From Bacteroidales bacterium UBA3856 (GTDB lineage Bacteria; Bacteroidota; Bacteroidia; Bacteroidales; UBA932), in assembly GCA_002392525.1 (NCBI GenBank), contig DGHE01000202.1, positions 1 to 5,233 of the forward strand: a stretch of DNA of 5,233 nucleotides, written 5' to 3'. A model generated the notes under the pieces. The model did no database searches. It was not told where the DNA came from and saw only the letters and a program-made list of their open reading frames with translations. Every line of letters begins with the position of its first letter. Position 1 is the first letter of the stretch. A program made the position numbers and the translations under genes. This document shows positions 1 to 4,836 of the stretch, in pieces.

Positions 1-554
1 AGGCCGTCGGCCACGATGCGGTCTGCAGCGATGCCCTTCTGCATCAGGTAGTTGGCAACGGCGTTGGCGCGCTGGTCAGAGACCTTCTTGTTGGCGGTAG
101 CGCTGCCCACGTTGTCCGTGTGGCCGTAGACGTTGATGTTGGTGTGGCTCATATCGGCCATCTTGGCGGCGAATTTATCCAGGGATTCCTTGGCCTCGGG
201 CTTGAGGCTGCTCTTGTTGAAGTCGAAGAGGATGCCGCTATCGAAGGTGACCTTGATGGCCTTGAGGCCGTTGACGTCGGTGACGGTCTCTACCTGAGCG
301 TTCTCCAGGGCGGCGAGTTCGGCAGCCTTCTTGTCCATCTGATGGCCGATGATAGCACCCGTGCCGGCGCCTACAGCCGTGCCGATACCTGCGCCGATGG
401 CAGCAGCCTTACCGCTTCCGCCAATAAGATAGCCGATGCCTGCGCCGATCGCTGCACCTGCGCCCGTACCGATGAGGGAGCCCTTACCGAGGTTAGACAT
501 GCCGCAGCCCACGATGAGGGCGCCGCAAAGGAAGATGGAAACAATCTTTTTCAT
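1..554 (-). CDS. OmpA-family lipoprotein with glycine zipper (YiaD-like), 3' end outside window
   Basis: This is an outer-membrane lipoprotein expected to tether the outer membrane to peptidoglycan. The frame is open from the ATG at 554 to the window edge, giving 184 complete codons. Residues 1-17 form a lipoprotein signal peptide (MKK start, hydrophobic core, lipobox I-V-G-C with lipidated Cys17). Residues about 25-70 are a glycine-zipper segment with repeated GAGxGxxxG spacing, typical of short membrane-embedded helices. After a short charged linker (about 71-95), the OmpA C-terminal domain begins near residue 100. It shows GILFDFNKSSLKPEA, then VYGHTDNVG and SDQRANAVANYLMQKGI. Asp147 and Arg162, 15 residues apart, match the Asp/Arg pair that binds diaminopimelate in the OmpA family. 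Only the last part of the domain is missing. A second Met at residue 19 lies after the lipobox and is rejected as the start. The family assignment is firm; the exact cellular role is inferred. Confidence 0.93.
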   Translation of the reverse strand, partial: MKKIVSIFLCGALIVGCGMSNLGKGSLIGTGAGAAIGAGIGYLIGGSGKAAAIGAGIGTAVGAGTGAIIGHQMDKKAAELAALENAQVETVTDVNGLKAIKVTFDSGILFDFNKSSLKPEAKESLDKFAAKMADMSHTNINVYGHTDNVGSATANKKVSDQRANAVANYLMQKGIAADRIVADG

Positions 555-577
555 AGAATTATGCTTTAGATTTTGTG

Positions 578-585
578 TAAATATA
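578..585 (-). promoter_or_regulatory. Possible -7 element of the OmpA lipoprotein gene
   Basis: On the minus strand, TATATTTA lies 23 bp upstream of the ATG at 554 and resembles the Bacteroidota -7 consensus TAnnTTTG, with a mismatch at the final G. No convincing TTTG is seen at the expected 19-21 bp upstream spacing, so the assignment is weak. The leader between box and start is A/T-rich with no Shine-Dalgarno sequence, as is usual in this phylum. Confidence 0.35.
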
Positions 586-658
586 CGAAAAAAACTCAAG
601 TAATTGTTCAGGTTTCCGTGACTCATCCGTCGCAAATCCCTGTAACCAACTATCTATC

Positions 659-716
659 AGCATCATCGCTAAATCTCTTTGGGCTGATCAGCCTAAAGAG
701 ATTTGACGGTAATGCT
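659..716. repeat. Long imperfect palindrome upstream of the OmpA gene
   Basis: The core at 671-704 has two 17-nt arms around a central TGATCA. All positions pair, one of them as a G-T wobble (681/694). Pairing continues outward to 659-716 with four imperfect positions, each a G-T or C-A opposition, as expected if an older perfect palindrome decayed by transitions. It sits between the divergently transcribed OmpA gene and tRNA-Gly. No T-tract follows on either strand, so it is not a standard intrinsic terminator. It could be an operator, a bidirectional structural element or a REP/MITE-like relic. Confidence 0.75.
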
Positions 717-762
717 AATAATCAAGGAGTTACATGTGATGCGAAAAAAACTTCAAAAAAAG

Positions 763-793
763 TTTGCAGGTTCAAAAAAAAGCGCTACCTTTG
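763..793 (+). promoter_or_regulatory. Bacteroidota sigma-70-type promoter of tRNA-Gly
   Basis: TTTG at 763-766 is followed after exactly 19 bp by TACCTTTG at 786-793. This is a full match to the Bacteroidota -33/-7 consensus (TTTG, 19-21 bp, TAnnTTTG). Transcription is expected to begin around 799-801, leaving a leader of roughly 28 nt to be trimmed before the mature tRNA 5' end at 828. Upstream A-tracts (743-749, 754-760, 773-780) could act as a stimulatory element. Confidence 0.88.
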
Positions 794-827
794 CAATCCC
801 GTTACAACGGAAGCTCATTACAACAAT

Positions 828-900
<73 letters not shown>

Positions 901-903
901 CTG

Positions 904-930
904 AGAGGCACCAGAAATGGCGCCTCTTTT
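904..930 (+). terminator. Intrinsic terminator of tRNA-Gly
   Basis: AGAGGC (904-909) pairs with GCCTCT (922-927). There is one A-C mismatch, then CC/GG pairing around a six-base loop (913-918). The stem runs into a T-rich tail from 927 (TTTTCTTTTC). It begins 4 bases past the tRNA end, so it terminates the tRNA transcript. Confidence 0.88.
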
Positions 931-962
931 CTTTTCATTTCTGCTTCTCAGCGCCTTAGAAA

Positions 963-1064
963 GCCCACTGCGGGTAACTTGACAGTTTTGGTCAAGTTAC
1001 CGTCAAAAACGGCCTTTTTTGCGGGTAACCGGACTTAGTTTGTCCAGTTACCCGCAGTGTGGGC
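963..1064. repeat. BIME-like cluster: four alternating copies of a GCGGGTAAC-GAC unit
   Basis: Related units lie at 970-983 (plus, GCGGGTAACTTGAC), 991-1001 (minus, the shorter GGTAACTTGAC), 1021-1034 (plus, GCGGGTAACCGGAC) and 1042-1055 (minus, GCGGGTAACTGGAC). They form two hairpins: 973-1001, with a perfect 11-bp stem and 7-nt loop, and 1021-1055, with 9 bp plus one mismatch plus 4 bp and a 7-nt loop. The outer segments 963-978 and 1047-1064 are also complementary (16 bp with a 2-nt bulge), so a larger fold competes with the two hairpins. The alternating orientation resembles bacterial interspersed mosaic elements built from REP units. No REP transposase is in the window. Confidence 0.85.
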
Positions 1065-1088
1065 ACTTTTGTAACTCCCCAGCCAGCT

Positions 1089-1187
1089 GATGTACGTGCA
1101 TCTGTGCAAACGGCTAGGAACAGGCACTTTCTCCGATGTACGTACAAAAAAACGGCATTCCAGTGAGGTTTAGATGTACGTACATCT
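1089..1187 (+). repeat. Three copies of GATGTACGT(A/G)C, ending in a 16-bp perfect palindrome
   Basis: Copies begin at 1089 (GATGTACGTGCATC), 1135 (GATGTACGTAC) and 1174. The last lies inside AGATGTACGTACATCT (1172-1187), which is identical to its reverse complement. The first and third copies share the longer GATGTACGT(A/G)CATCTGT. AAACGGC follows the first two copies, and GGCACTT recurs at 1062, 1123 and 1196. The unit spacing is irregular (46 and 39 bp) and no T-tract is associated, so these look like a repeat family or protein-binding sites rather than terminators. Confidence 0.8.
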
Positions 1188-1222
1188 GTAGCCGTGGCAC
1201 TTATCGCATTGACAATCAGCGC

Positions 1223-1271
1223 ATTAGATTAACTGACGGGTACTCAAACCATACCCGTCAGTTAATCTAAT
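1223..1271. repeat. Perfect 20-bp-stem inverted repeat with 9-nt loop
   Basis: The arms at 1223-1242 (ATTAGATTAACTGACGGGTA) and 1252-1271 are exact reverse complements, separated by CTCAAACCA. No run of T follows, so intrinsic termination is unlikely. It closes the hairpin cluster. Exact conservation of both arms suggests either recent origin or active maintenance. Confidence 0.92.
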
Positions 1272-1575
1272 CATTTAGTATTCAACTATTTAAGCGCCAC
1301 AAACCGCCGCTTCGACGAACCTCGCAAAAAGCCCTCCTGGCAGCGGCCGTCACCAACCAGAAATGTCACAATCACCAACCAAGTTTTATCGTTGGAAAAC
1401 CGCTAATACGCCATAGCAAGCCAGATGCCGAATTATGCAAGATTAAATAATCTAAAATTAAATAATCTCGTTCTGCCCATTATCGTGTTTGTATTTGAAG
1501 TCCACAGAAGTCGTCTTAATAATTAAAGATGGCCGTTCAAGTCGCTTTCCCTATACGTCCTGAAAAGCCACGAAA

Positions 1576-1598
1576 GTTTCACCTATGTTTCACCTGAT
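1576..1598 (+). repeat. Tandem 11-12-nt repeat upstream of the LRR remnant promoter
   Basis: GTTTCACCTAT (1576-1586) is immediately followed by GTTTCACCTGAT (1587-1598), ending 4 bases before the putative -33 TTTG at 1603. Its position suggests a double binding site for a regulator, but this is inferred from placement only. Confidence 0.5.
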
Positions 1599-1602
1599 GG
1601 CT

Positions 1603-1634
1603 TTTGGCCAATTTCGGGAATTTGGCTATCTTTA
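1603..1634 (+). promoter_or_regulatory. Putative promoter of the LRR remnant, implying a near-leaderless transcript
   Basis: TTTG (1603-1606) and TATCTTTA (1627-1634) are separated by 20 bp and match the Bacteroidota consensus except for the final G of the -7 box. The expected start point is about five to seven bases past the box, essentially at the ATG of 1639, so any message would have almost no leader. Confidence 0.55.
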
Positions 1635-1638
1635 AGCT

Positions 1639-1925
1639 ATGAAATGCAAAGCCGTCGCCTGTTTTCTTCTGTTGATCTTGCCGCTGTATCTGTCGGCGTC
1701 CGCATCCGTTATTACACCCGCGCAGACGTCATCGGTACGGCTATGTTTGCCGACTGTGAGAACCTTCTCACCCTCCGTTTACCCAAAACTATTTCAGCCA
1801 TGGAGGAGGATGCGTTCTGGAAATGCTCCTGCCTTGAGCATCTCTACATGCCCAGGGAAATACGAACCCTCTCCGACAAGGCTCTCAACGGCACCCCTCC
1901 CTTCATGGTGGTCCATGCAGAATAG
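1639..1925 (+). pseudogene. Frameshifted remnant of a secreted BspA-like leucine-rich-repeat protein
   Basis: Two overlapping frames together make one recognisable protein. The frame from the ATG at 1639 encodes a good Sec signal peptide (MKCKAVACFLLLILPLYL, then SASA), but loses sense after about residue 30. The frame that also contains an ATG at 1644 carries, from about 1725, the LRR_5/BspA pattern IGTAMFADCENLLTLRLP, then EEDAFWKCSCLEHLYMP and ALNGTPPFMVV, ending at the stop at 1923-1925. Joining them needs one extra base (or the loss of two) somewhere around 1690-1730. About two and a half repeats remain, whereas BspA-type surface proteins usually have many, so this looks both truncated and frameshifted. 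No slippery heptamer that would support programmed frameshifting is visible. An intact 93-residue product from 1644 is possible but would lack a signal peptide. The gene converges with the GH3 gene. Confidence 0.62.
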
Positions 1926-1926
1926 T

Positions 1927-1942
1927 GTCCGAGTCTCGTTTT
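1927..1942 (+). repeat. Right copy of tRNA-Gly T-arm repeat
   Basis: GTCCGAGTCTCGTTTT matches 15 of 16 bases of the tRNA-Gly T-arm/3' segment at 880-895, including a run of 13 identical bases, in the same orientation. It starts one base after the LRR remnant's stop codon and ends 9 bases before the end of the GH3 gene. It lacks the rest of a tRNA cloverleaf, so it is a fragment, not a second tRNA gene. Confidence 0.55.
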
Positions 1943-1951
1943 TCTGAAGGT

Positions 1952-3145
1952 TTAGTCCTTTAACTGTCCCCGCGCCGTAAGGATGTCCTTCTTCAGGGAC
2001 AGCACGCGGGCAGCACGCTCTTCAATGAGCTGTTCGGAGATTTCGCCTTCTTCCACGGCTTTGACCACCGCGTCAAAGGCTTTCTGGTAATTGGCCGGAT
2101 CCAGGACGATGTCTACGCCGGCCTTGATAGCCGCGATAGCCGCTTCGTCGGCGCTGTATTCCTTGGTGATGGCCCCCATGGCCATGCTGTCGGTAATGAT
2201 GATGCCGGTATAGCCCAGCTCTTTCCGCAGGATATCCTGCAGCACCTTGGAGGACAAAGTGGAGGGAATCTGGGCGCCGACCACATTGGGAAGGCATACG
2301 TGGGCCGTCATGATCATCTTGACGCCGGCGTCGATGCCCGCCTGGAAGGGCAGCATCTCGCACTCCTTCAGCTGATCCCAGGTCTTGAGCGATTCGGCAT
2401 AGCCATAGTGCGTGTCGGCCGTCGTATCGCCGTGGCCGGGAAAGTGCTTCAGGCATCCTTCAACCTTGTTGTTCTGCAGGCCGGGCAGGAAGCGGGCCAC
2501 CATGGAGGCGACCAGCTCGGGCGAGGAGCCGAAGGCCCGGTCGCCGATAACTACATTGTCGGGGTTCGTGTTCACGTCGCTTACGGGCGCCAGGTCTACG
2601 TCAAAGCCGTAGCGCAGCAGGTACTCGCCGATGATATTGCCGGCGTTGTAGGCATTCTCCGGATTGCCCGTGGAGCCGATGGTCCCCATCGCGCTCACGC
2701 GCGTGATAGGGAATGCGGAATTCTTGCCGATACGGGCCACGCGCCCGCCTTCCTCATCGATGCACAGCAGGGGATAATTGTCCAGGCCGTGCAGGAACGT
2801 GGTAAGGGCAATCGTCTGCTGCGGTGTCTTGATATTGCCGGCGAAGAGGGTGATGCTGCCGCAGGGATAATTCTTGAACAGAGCCTTCATATCCTGAATA
2901 CCCGCTTCCACATAGCCACTGCCGCCGGGATACAATTCCTCGGGACGGATATTGAACAGCTGCCCCACCTTCTCACGCAGGGTCATGTCCTCCAGCTTCT
3001 TCAGCGAGTACTTGGTGGGCTCCGTTACGACAGGGTCCGGCTTGTTCTCCGGCTGGGGAGTCGTTTTGTCTTTGTTGCAGGAGAGAAGGACAGTGAGCGC
3101 CAGCAGGCTTGCGAAGGCTTTTTTTCCAAGGAAAAGAATAGTCAT
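1952..3145 (-). CDS. GH3 beta-N-acetylhexosaminidase-like lipoprotein (NagZ family)
   Basis: This is a glycoside hydrolase of family 3 predicted to remove terminal beta-linked N-acetylhexosamines, from peptidoglycan fragments or host/dietary glycans. The 397-residue product begins with a lipoprotein signal (lipobox L-L-S-C, Cys23), followed by a Pro/Thr-rich linker to about residue 45. The GH3 catalytic barrel follows: MTLREKVGQLF (54-64), IDEEGGRVAR (129-138), APVSDVNTNP (186-195) and KHFPGHG (233-239). The Asp244-Thr-His246 dyad matches the acid/base pair specific to the NagZ branch. The nucleophile is Asp319 in ITDSMAMGAI. It is longer than cytoplasmic NagZ (about 340 residues) because of the export signal and linker, and it lacks the second domain of GH3 beta-glucosidases. 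Export implies action at the cell surface or in the periplasm rather than cytosolic recycling; the exact substrate is not shown. It is divergent from upp, and no intrinsic terminator is seen after its stop. Confidence 0.93.
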   Translation of the reverse strand: MTILFLGKKAFASLLALTVLLSCNKDKTTPQPENKPDPVVTEPTKYSLKKLEDMTLREKVGQLFNIRPEELYPGGSGYVEAGIQDMKALFKNYPCGSITLFAGNIKTPQQTIALTTFLHGLDNYPLLCIDEEGGRVARIGKNSAFPITRVSAMGTIGSTGNPENAYNAGNIIGEYLLRYGFDVDLAPVSDVNTNPDNVVIGDRAFGSSPELVASMVARFLPGLQNNKVEGCLKHFPGHGDTTADTHYGYAESLKTWDQLKECEMLPFQAGIDAGVKMIMTAHVCLPNVVGAQIPSTLSSKVLQDILRKELGYTGIIITDSMAMGAITKEYSADEAAIAAIKAGVDIVLDPANYQKAFDAVVKAVEEGEISEQLIEERAARVLSLKKDILTARGQLKD

Positions 3146-3170
3146 GATAATAGTTTTAGTTTTGGGGTAA

Positions 3171-3178
3171 CAAAGATA
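3171..3178 (-). promoter_or_regulatory. -7 element of the GH3 gene
   Basis: TATCTTTG on the minus strand is an exact match to TAnnTTTG, 25 bp upstream of the GH3 ATG at 3145. The -33 region would fall on about 3198-3203, overlapping the opposing upp box, and shows no TTTG. The leader is A/C-rich without a Shine-Dalgarno sequence. Confidence 0.7.
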
Positions 3179-3200
3179 CGACGTTTTGCGGAAAATTCGC

Positions 3201-3208
3201 TATCTTTG
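3201..3208 (+). promoter_or_regulatory. -7 element of upp
   Basis: TATCTTTG matches TAnnTTTG exactly, 28 bp before the upp ATG at 3237, giving a leader of roughly 20-25 A-rich bases. No TTTG is found at the -33 distance; the TTTG at 3185-3188 is too close. The box lies downstream of the alternative in-frame ATG at 3186, which therefore cannot be used from this promoter. Confidence 0.72.
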
Positions 3209-3236
3209 TGTCTCGAAAACAAATTACCAAATTTAT

Positions 3237-3866
3237 ATGAGCCAATTGCATGTGATCAACCATCCCATGGTGCAGCACAAACTCACCATCATGCGGGATA
3301 AGGAAACCGGGTCCAAGGATTTCCGCCAGTTACTCAAGGAAATAGCTCTTCTGATGGGCTATGAAGTCACCCGTGACATTCCCCTGGAAGATGTGGAAAT
3401 CGAAACCCCTATCTGTAAGACCACGGCCAAGAGAGTCAGTGGCCGCAAACTGGCCATCGTCCCCATCCTCCGTGCCGGTATCGGCATGGTGGACGGAATG
3501 CTGGATCTCATCCCCGTTGCCCGCGTAGGTCACATCGGCCTCTATCGCAATGAGGAAACCCACAACCCCGTTGTATACTACTGCAAGCTCCCCGAGGACA
3601 TCCAGGATCGCCTTGTGATTGTAACCGACCCTATGCTGGCTACCGGCGGCAGTGCCTGTGACGCCATTTCCATGCTCAAGGAGCGCGGCTGCACCAACAT
3701 CCGCCTCATGTGCCTTGTAGGCGCCCCCGAAGGCATCGAGCGTGTCCGCAAGACCCACCCCGACGTAGACATCTACCTCGCCGCCGTGGACGATCACCTC
3801 AACGAAAACGCTTACATCGTTCCCGGTCTGGGAGATGCAGGCGACCGCATTTTCGGAACCAAGTAG
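3237..3866 (+). CDS. upp: Uracil phosphoribosyltransferase
   Basis: This cytoplasmic pyrimidine-salvage enzyme converts uracil plus PRPP to UMP and pyrophosphate. The 209-residue product matches the family's usual 208-210 length. It has the N-terminal block [16 protein letters not shown], then PILRAGIGM (76-84), GLYRNEET and YYCKLPED. The PRPP-binding signature [12 protein letters not shown] spans residues 129-140. The family-typical C-terminus [13 protein letters not shown] contributes to uracil recognition. The start at 3237 ([10 protein letters not shown]) is chosen over the upstream in-frame ATG at 3186 because it gives the standard N-terminus and because the -7 box lies between them. All key residues are present and it appears intact. 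It is a single-gene unit with its own promoter and terminator. Confidence 0.98.
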   Translation: MSQLHVINHPMVQHKLTIMRDKETGSKDFRQLLKEIALLMGYEVTRDIPLEDVEIETPICKTTAKRVSGRKLAIVPILRAGIGMVDGMLDLIPVARVGHIGLYRNEETHNPVVYYCKLPEDIQDRLVIVTDPMLATGGSACDAISMLKERGCTNIRLMCLVGAPEGIERVRKTHPDVDIYLAAVDDHLNENAYIVPGLGDAGDRIFGTK

Positions 3867-3888
3867 TTCGCTACAATACCATACAAAG

Positions 3889-3922
3889 GAGGGTGACTTA
3901 AAAGTGAGTCGCCCTCTTTTTT
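3889..3922 (+). terminator. Intrinsic terminator of upp
   Basis: A 10-bp stem, GAGGGTGACT (3889-3898) with AGTCGCCCTC (3907-3916), contains one G-T pair and an 8-nt loop. It is followed directly by six T (3917-3922). It starts 22 bases after the upp stop. Confidence 0.94.
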
Positions 3923-3970
3923 GTAGGGAGTGGTGTGGAGTCCCCTGGTGGGTATCCTCTCCAAGCACCG

Positions 3971-4006
3971 CTGGATGTGCAATATCGGCCGAAATTGCGC
4001 ATCCAG
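3971..4006. repeat. Hairpin repeat, first of a related pair
   Basis: CTGGATGTGCAAT (3971-3983) pairs with ATTGCGCATCCAG (3994-4006) through 13 positions, one of them G-T. The 10-nt centre contains the palindrome CGGCCG. It shares the layout GATG(T/C)GCAA, GGCC, TGCGCATCC with the hairpin at 4016-4065. No T-tract follows on either strand. Confidence 0.85.
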
Positions 4007-4015
4007 AAATGCTAC

Positions 4016-4065
4016 AGCACGTGGAGATGCGCAAAAGGGGCCAATTATGCGCATCCCCACGTGCT
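4016..4065. repeat. Hairpin repeat, second of a related pair
   Basis: AGCACGTGG-A-GATGCGCA (4016-4033) pairs with TGCGCATC-C-CCACGTGCT (4048-4065): 17 base pairs and a single A-C mismatch around a 14-nt loop containing GGCC. It begins 25 bases past the stop of the DUF3298 lipoprotein gene on the minus strand, so it would form in that transcript's 3' end. The lack of a U-run argues against simple intrinsic termination; an RNA-stabilising 3' structure is one possibility. Confidence 0.88.
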
Positions 4066-4090
4066 CGTAGGGAGAGCGCCTTCAAAAAAT

Positions 4091-4831
4091 TTATTTCAAG
4101 TAAGGCTTCAGCTCTTCCCAGGACACCAGGGCCGTCACAATGCCAAGCGCATAAGGCCCCACCTCATAGGGCTGGAAAATCCACTGGACTCCGCTGGCCC
4201 CCACCGAGAAATTCCCGTTGGGCACCACGGAGTCCATTTCCACTAATTGCAGGAGCTCCGGATCTTCGGCCTCCATGTCGGCTTTGACGGCGGCCTGCAT
4301 GAGAAGCGCGACCGGCTGCGCGTAGCCATCGGCAAAGAGCTGCGCCTCTTCCAGCTGCTCTCCCGTCTTCTTGTCAAAGACAAGCTGGCTCACCGTCTGG
4401 ATGCCGTGCGCGCCTCCGCGGAAATTGTAGTAGCTGAGCGTGTAGTTGCGCCAGTTCTTGTAAGTGGTAGTGAAGACGCCGTTGATCTTGTCTTCCCACG
4501 TGAGAACCCCGCGTTCTTCCTCGGGGCTGCCGTTCTCCGTGATGTACTCGTCGATGAGGTTTTCACGGTAGGCGATGGCCACCTCTTCCAGCGTTCCCTC
4601 TTCAACGCCTTCCAGGTCAAACGCTTGCTGCACAATGGTCTGGTTCATTTTCTCCATCGCCGGAATGAGCATGCCGCCCGTGGCATATTCCACCGATGCG
4701 GCATAGAATAGGGAGTCCTCCTGGCCCTGGGCCAGCGGCATCACCAGGTCGTCCTCGTAGATCTGGGTGCGGAAATTGTTGCAGGCAGCCACAAGGAGGA
4801 GGGCCGATGCAAATAAGACAGTCTTTTTCAT
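4091..4831 (-). CDS. DUF3298-family lipoprotein (PdaC/RsiV-like fold)
   Basis: This is a lipoprotein of 246 residues whose biochemical role is not known. Residues 1-17 form a lipoprotein signal (MKKTVLFASALLLVAAC, Cys17). Residues about 40-180 resemble the DUF4163/PdaC N-terminal region, with NYTLSYYNFRGGAHG (129-143) and VFDKKTGEQL (151-160). Residues about 205-246 match DUF3298, with the hallmark FQPYEVGPYALG (219-230) and a final WEELKPYLK. The same two-part fold occurs in anti-sigma factor RsiV and next to deacetylase domains, where it is thought to bind ligands or glycans. No catalytic domain is attached here. The start lies 5 bp after the stop of the upstream S9 peptidase gene, so the two are almost certainly cotranscribed and probably translationally coupled. 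It has no promoter of its own that I can see. Confidence 0.87.
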   Translation of the reverse strand: MKKTVLFASALLLVAACNNFRTQIYEDDLVMPLAQGQEDSLFYAASVEYATGGMLIPAMEKMNQTIVQQAFDLEGVEEGTLEEVAIAYRENLIDEYITENGSPEEERGVLTWEDKINGVFTTTYKNWRNYTLSYYNFRGGAHGIQTVSQLVFDKKTGEQLEEAQLFADGYAQPVALLMQAAVKADMEAEDPELLQLVEMDSVVPNGNFSVGASGVQWIFQPYEVGPYALGIVTALVSWEELKPYLK

Positions 4832-4836
4832 AGTTG

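Larger units (their letters stand above)
931..1638. other. Gene-free, repeat-dense intergenic stretch
   Basis: I find no protein-coding gene or recognisable structured RNA family in about 700 bases between the tRNA terminator and the LRR remnant. Open frames here are short and lack family signatures. The left half (963-1271) is almost entirely inverted and direct repeats, listed separately. The right half (1272-1600) is less structured. It holds two direct repeats, TCACCAACCA at 1350-1359 and 1372-1381, and ATTAAATAATCT at 1442-1453 and 1457-1468. It also holds a tandem repeat at 1576-1598 near the LRR promoter. Base composition is lower in G+C than in the flanking genes. Confidence 0.7.

Noticed and set aside
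963..1271. CRISPR array
   Set aside because: Repeats differ in sequence and orientation, spacing is irregular, there are no constant-length spacers, and no cas genes are seen.
963..1271. Retron-type msr/msd or known riboswitch
   Set aside because: There is no reverse transcriptase nearby, no conserved aptamer core is recognisable, and no gene is placed to be controlled by a leader.
1927..1945. Terminator or second tRNA after the LRR remnant
   Set aside because: CGAG-T-CTCG has a one-base loop that cannot fold, and no D arm or anticodon arm precedes it; it is only a fragment resembling a T arm.
3186..3236. 17-codon N-terminal extension of upp from an upstream ATG
   Set aside because: The -7 box lies inside it, and the standard Upp N-terminus begins at 3237.
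2300..3301. 333-codon plus-strand frame opposite the GH3 gene
   Set aside because: It is a shadow of the GH3 coding strand in GC-rich codons; it crosses both divergent promoters and the upp start.
3330..4085. 251-codon minus-strand frame opposite upp
   Set aside because: It is antisense to upp and runs through its terminator and the hairpin pair; the real gene on the other strand has every family motif.
3835..4711. Overlapping plus-strand frames in the upp-DUF3298 junction and opposite the lipoprotein gene
   Set aside because: They traverse the terminator and hairpins or mirror the minus-strand lipoprotein; no signal peptide or domain is recognisable.
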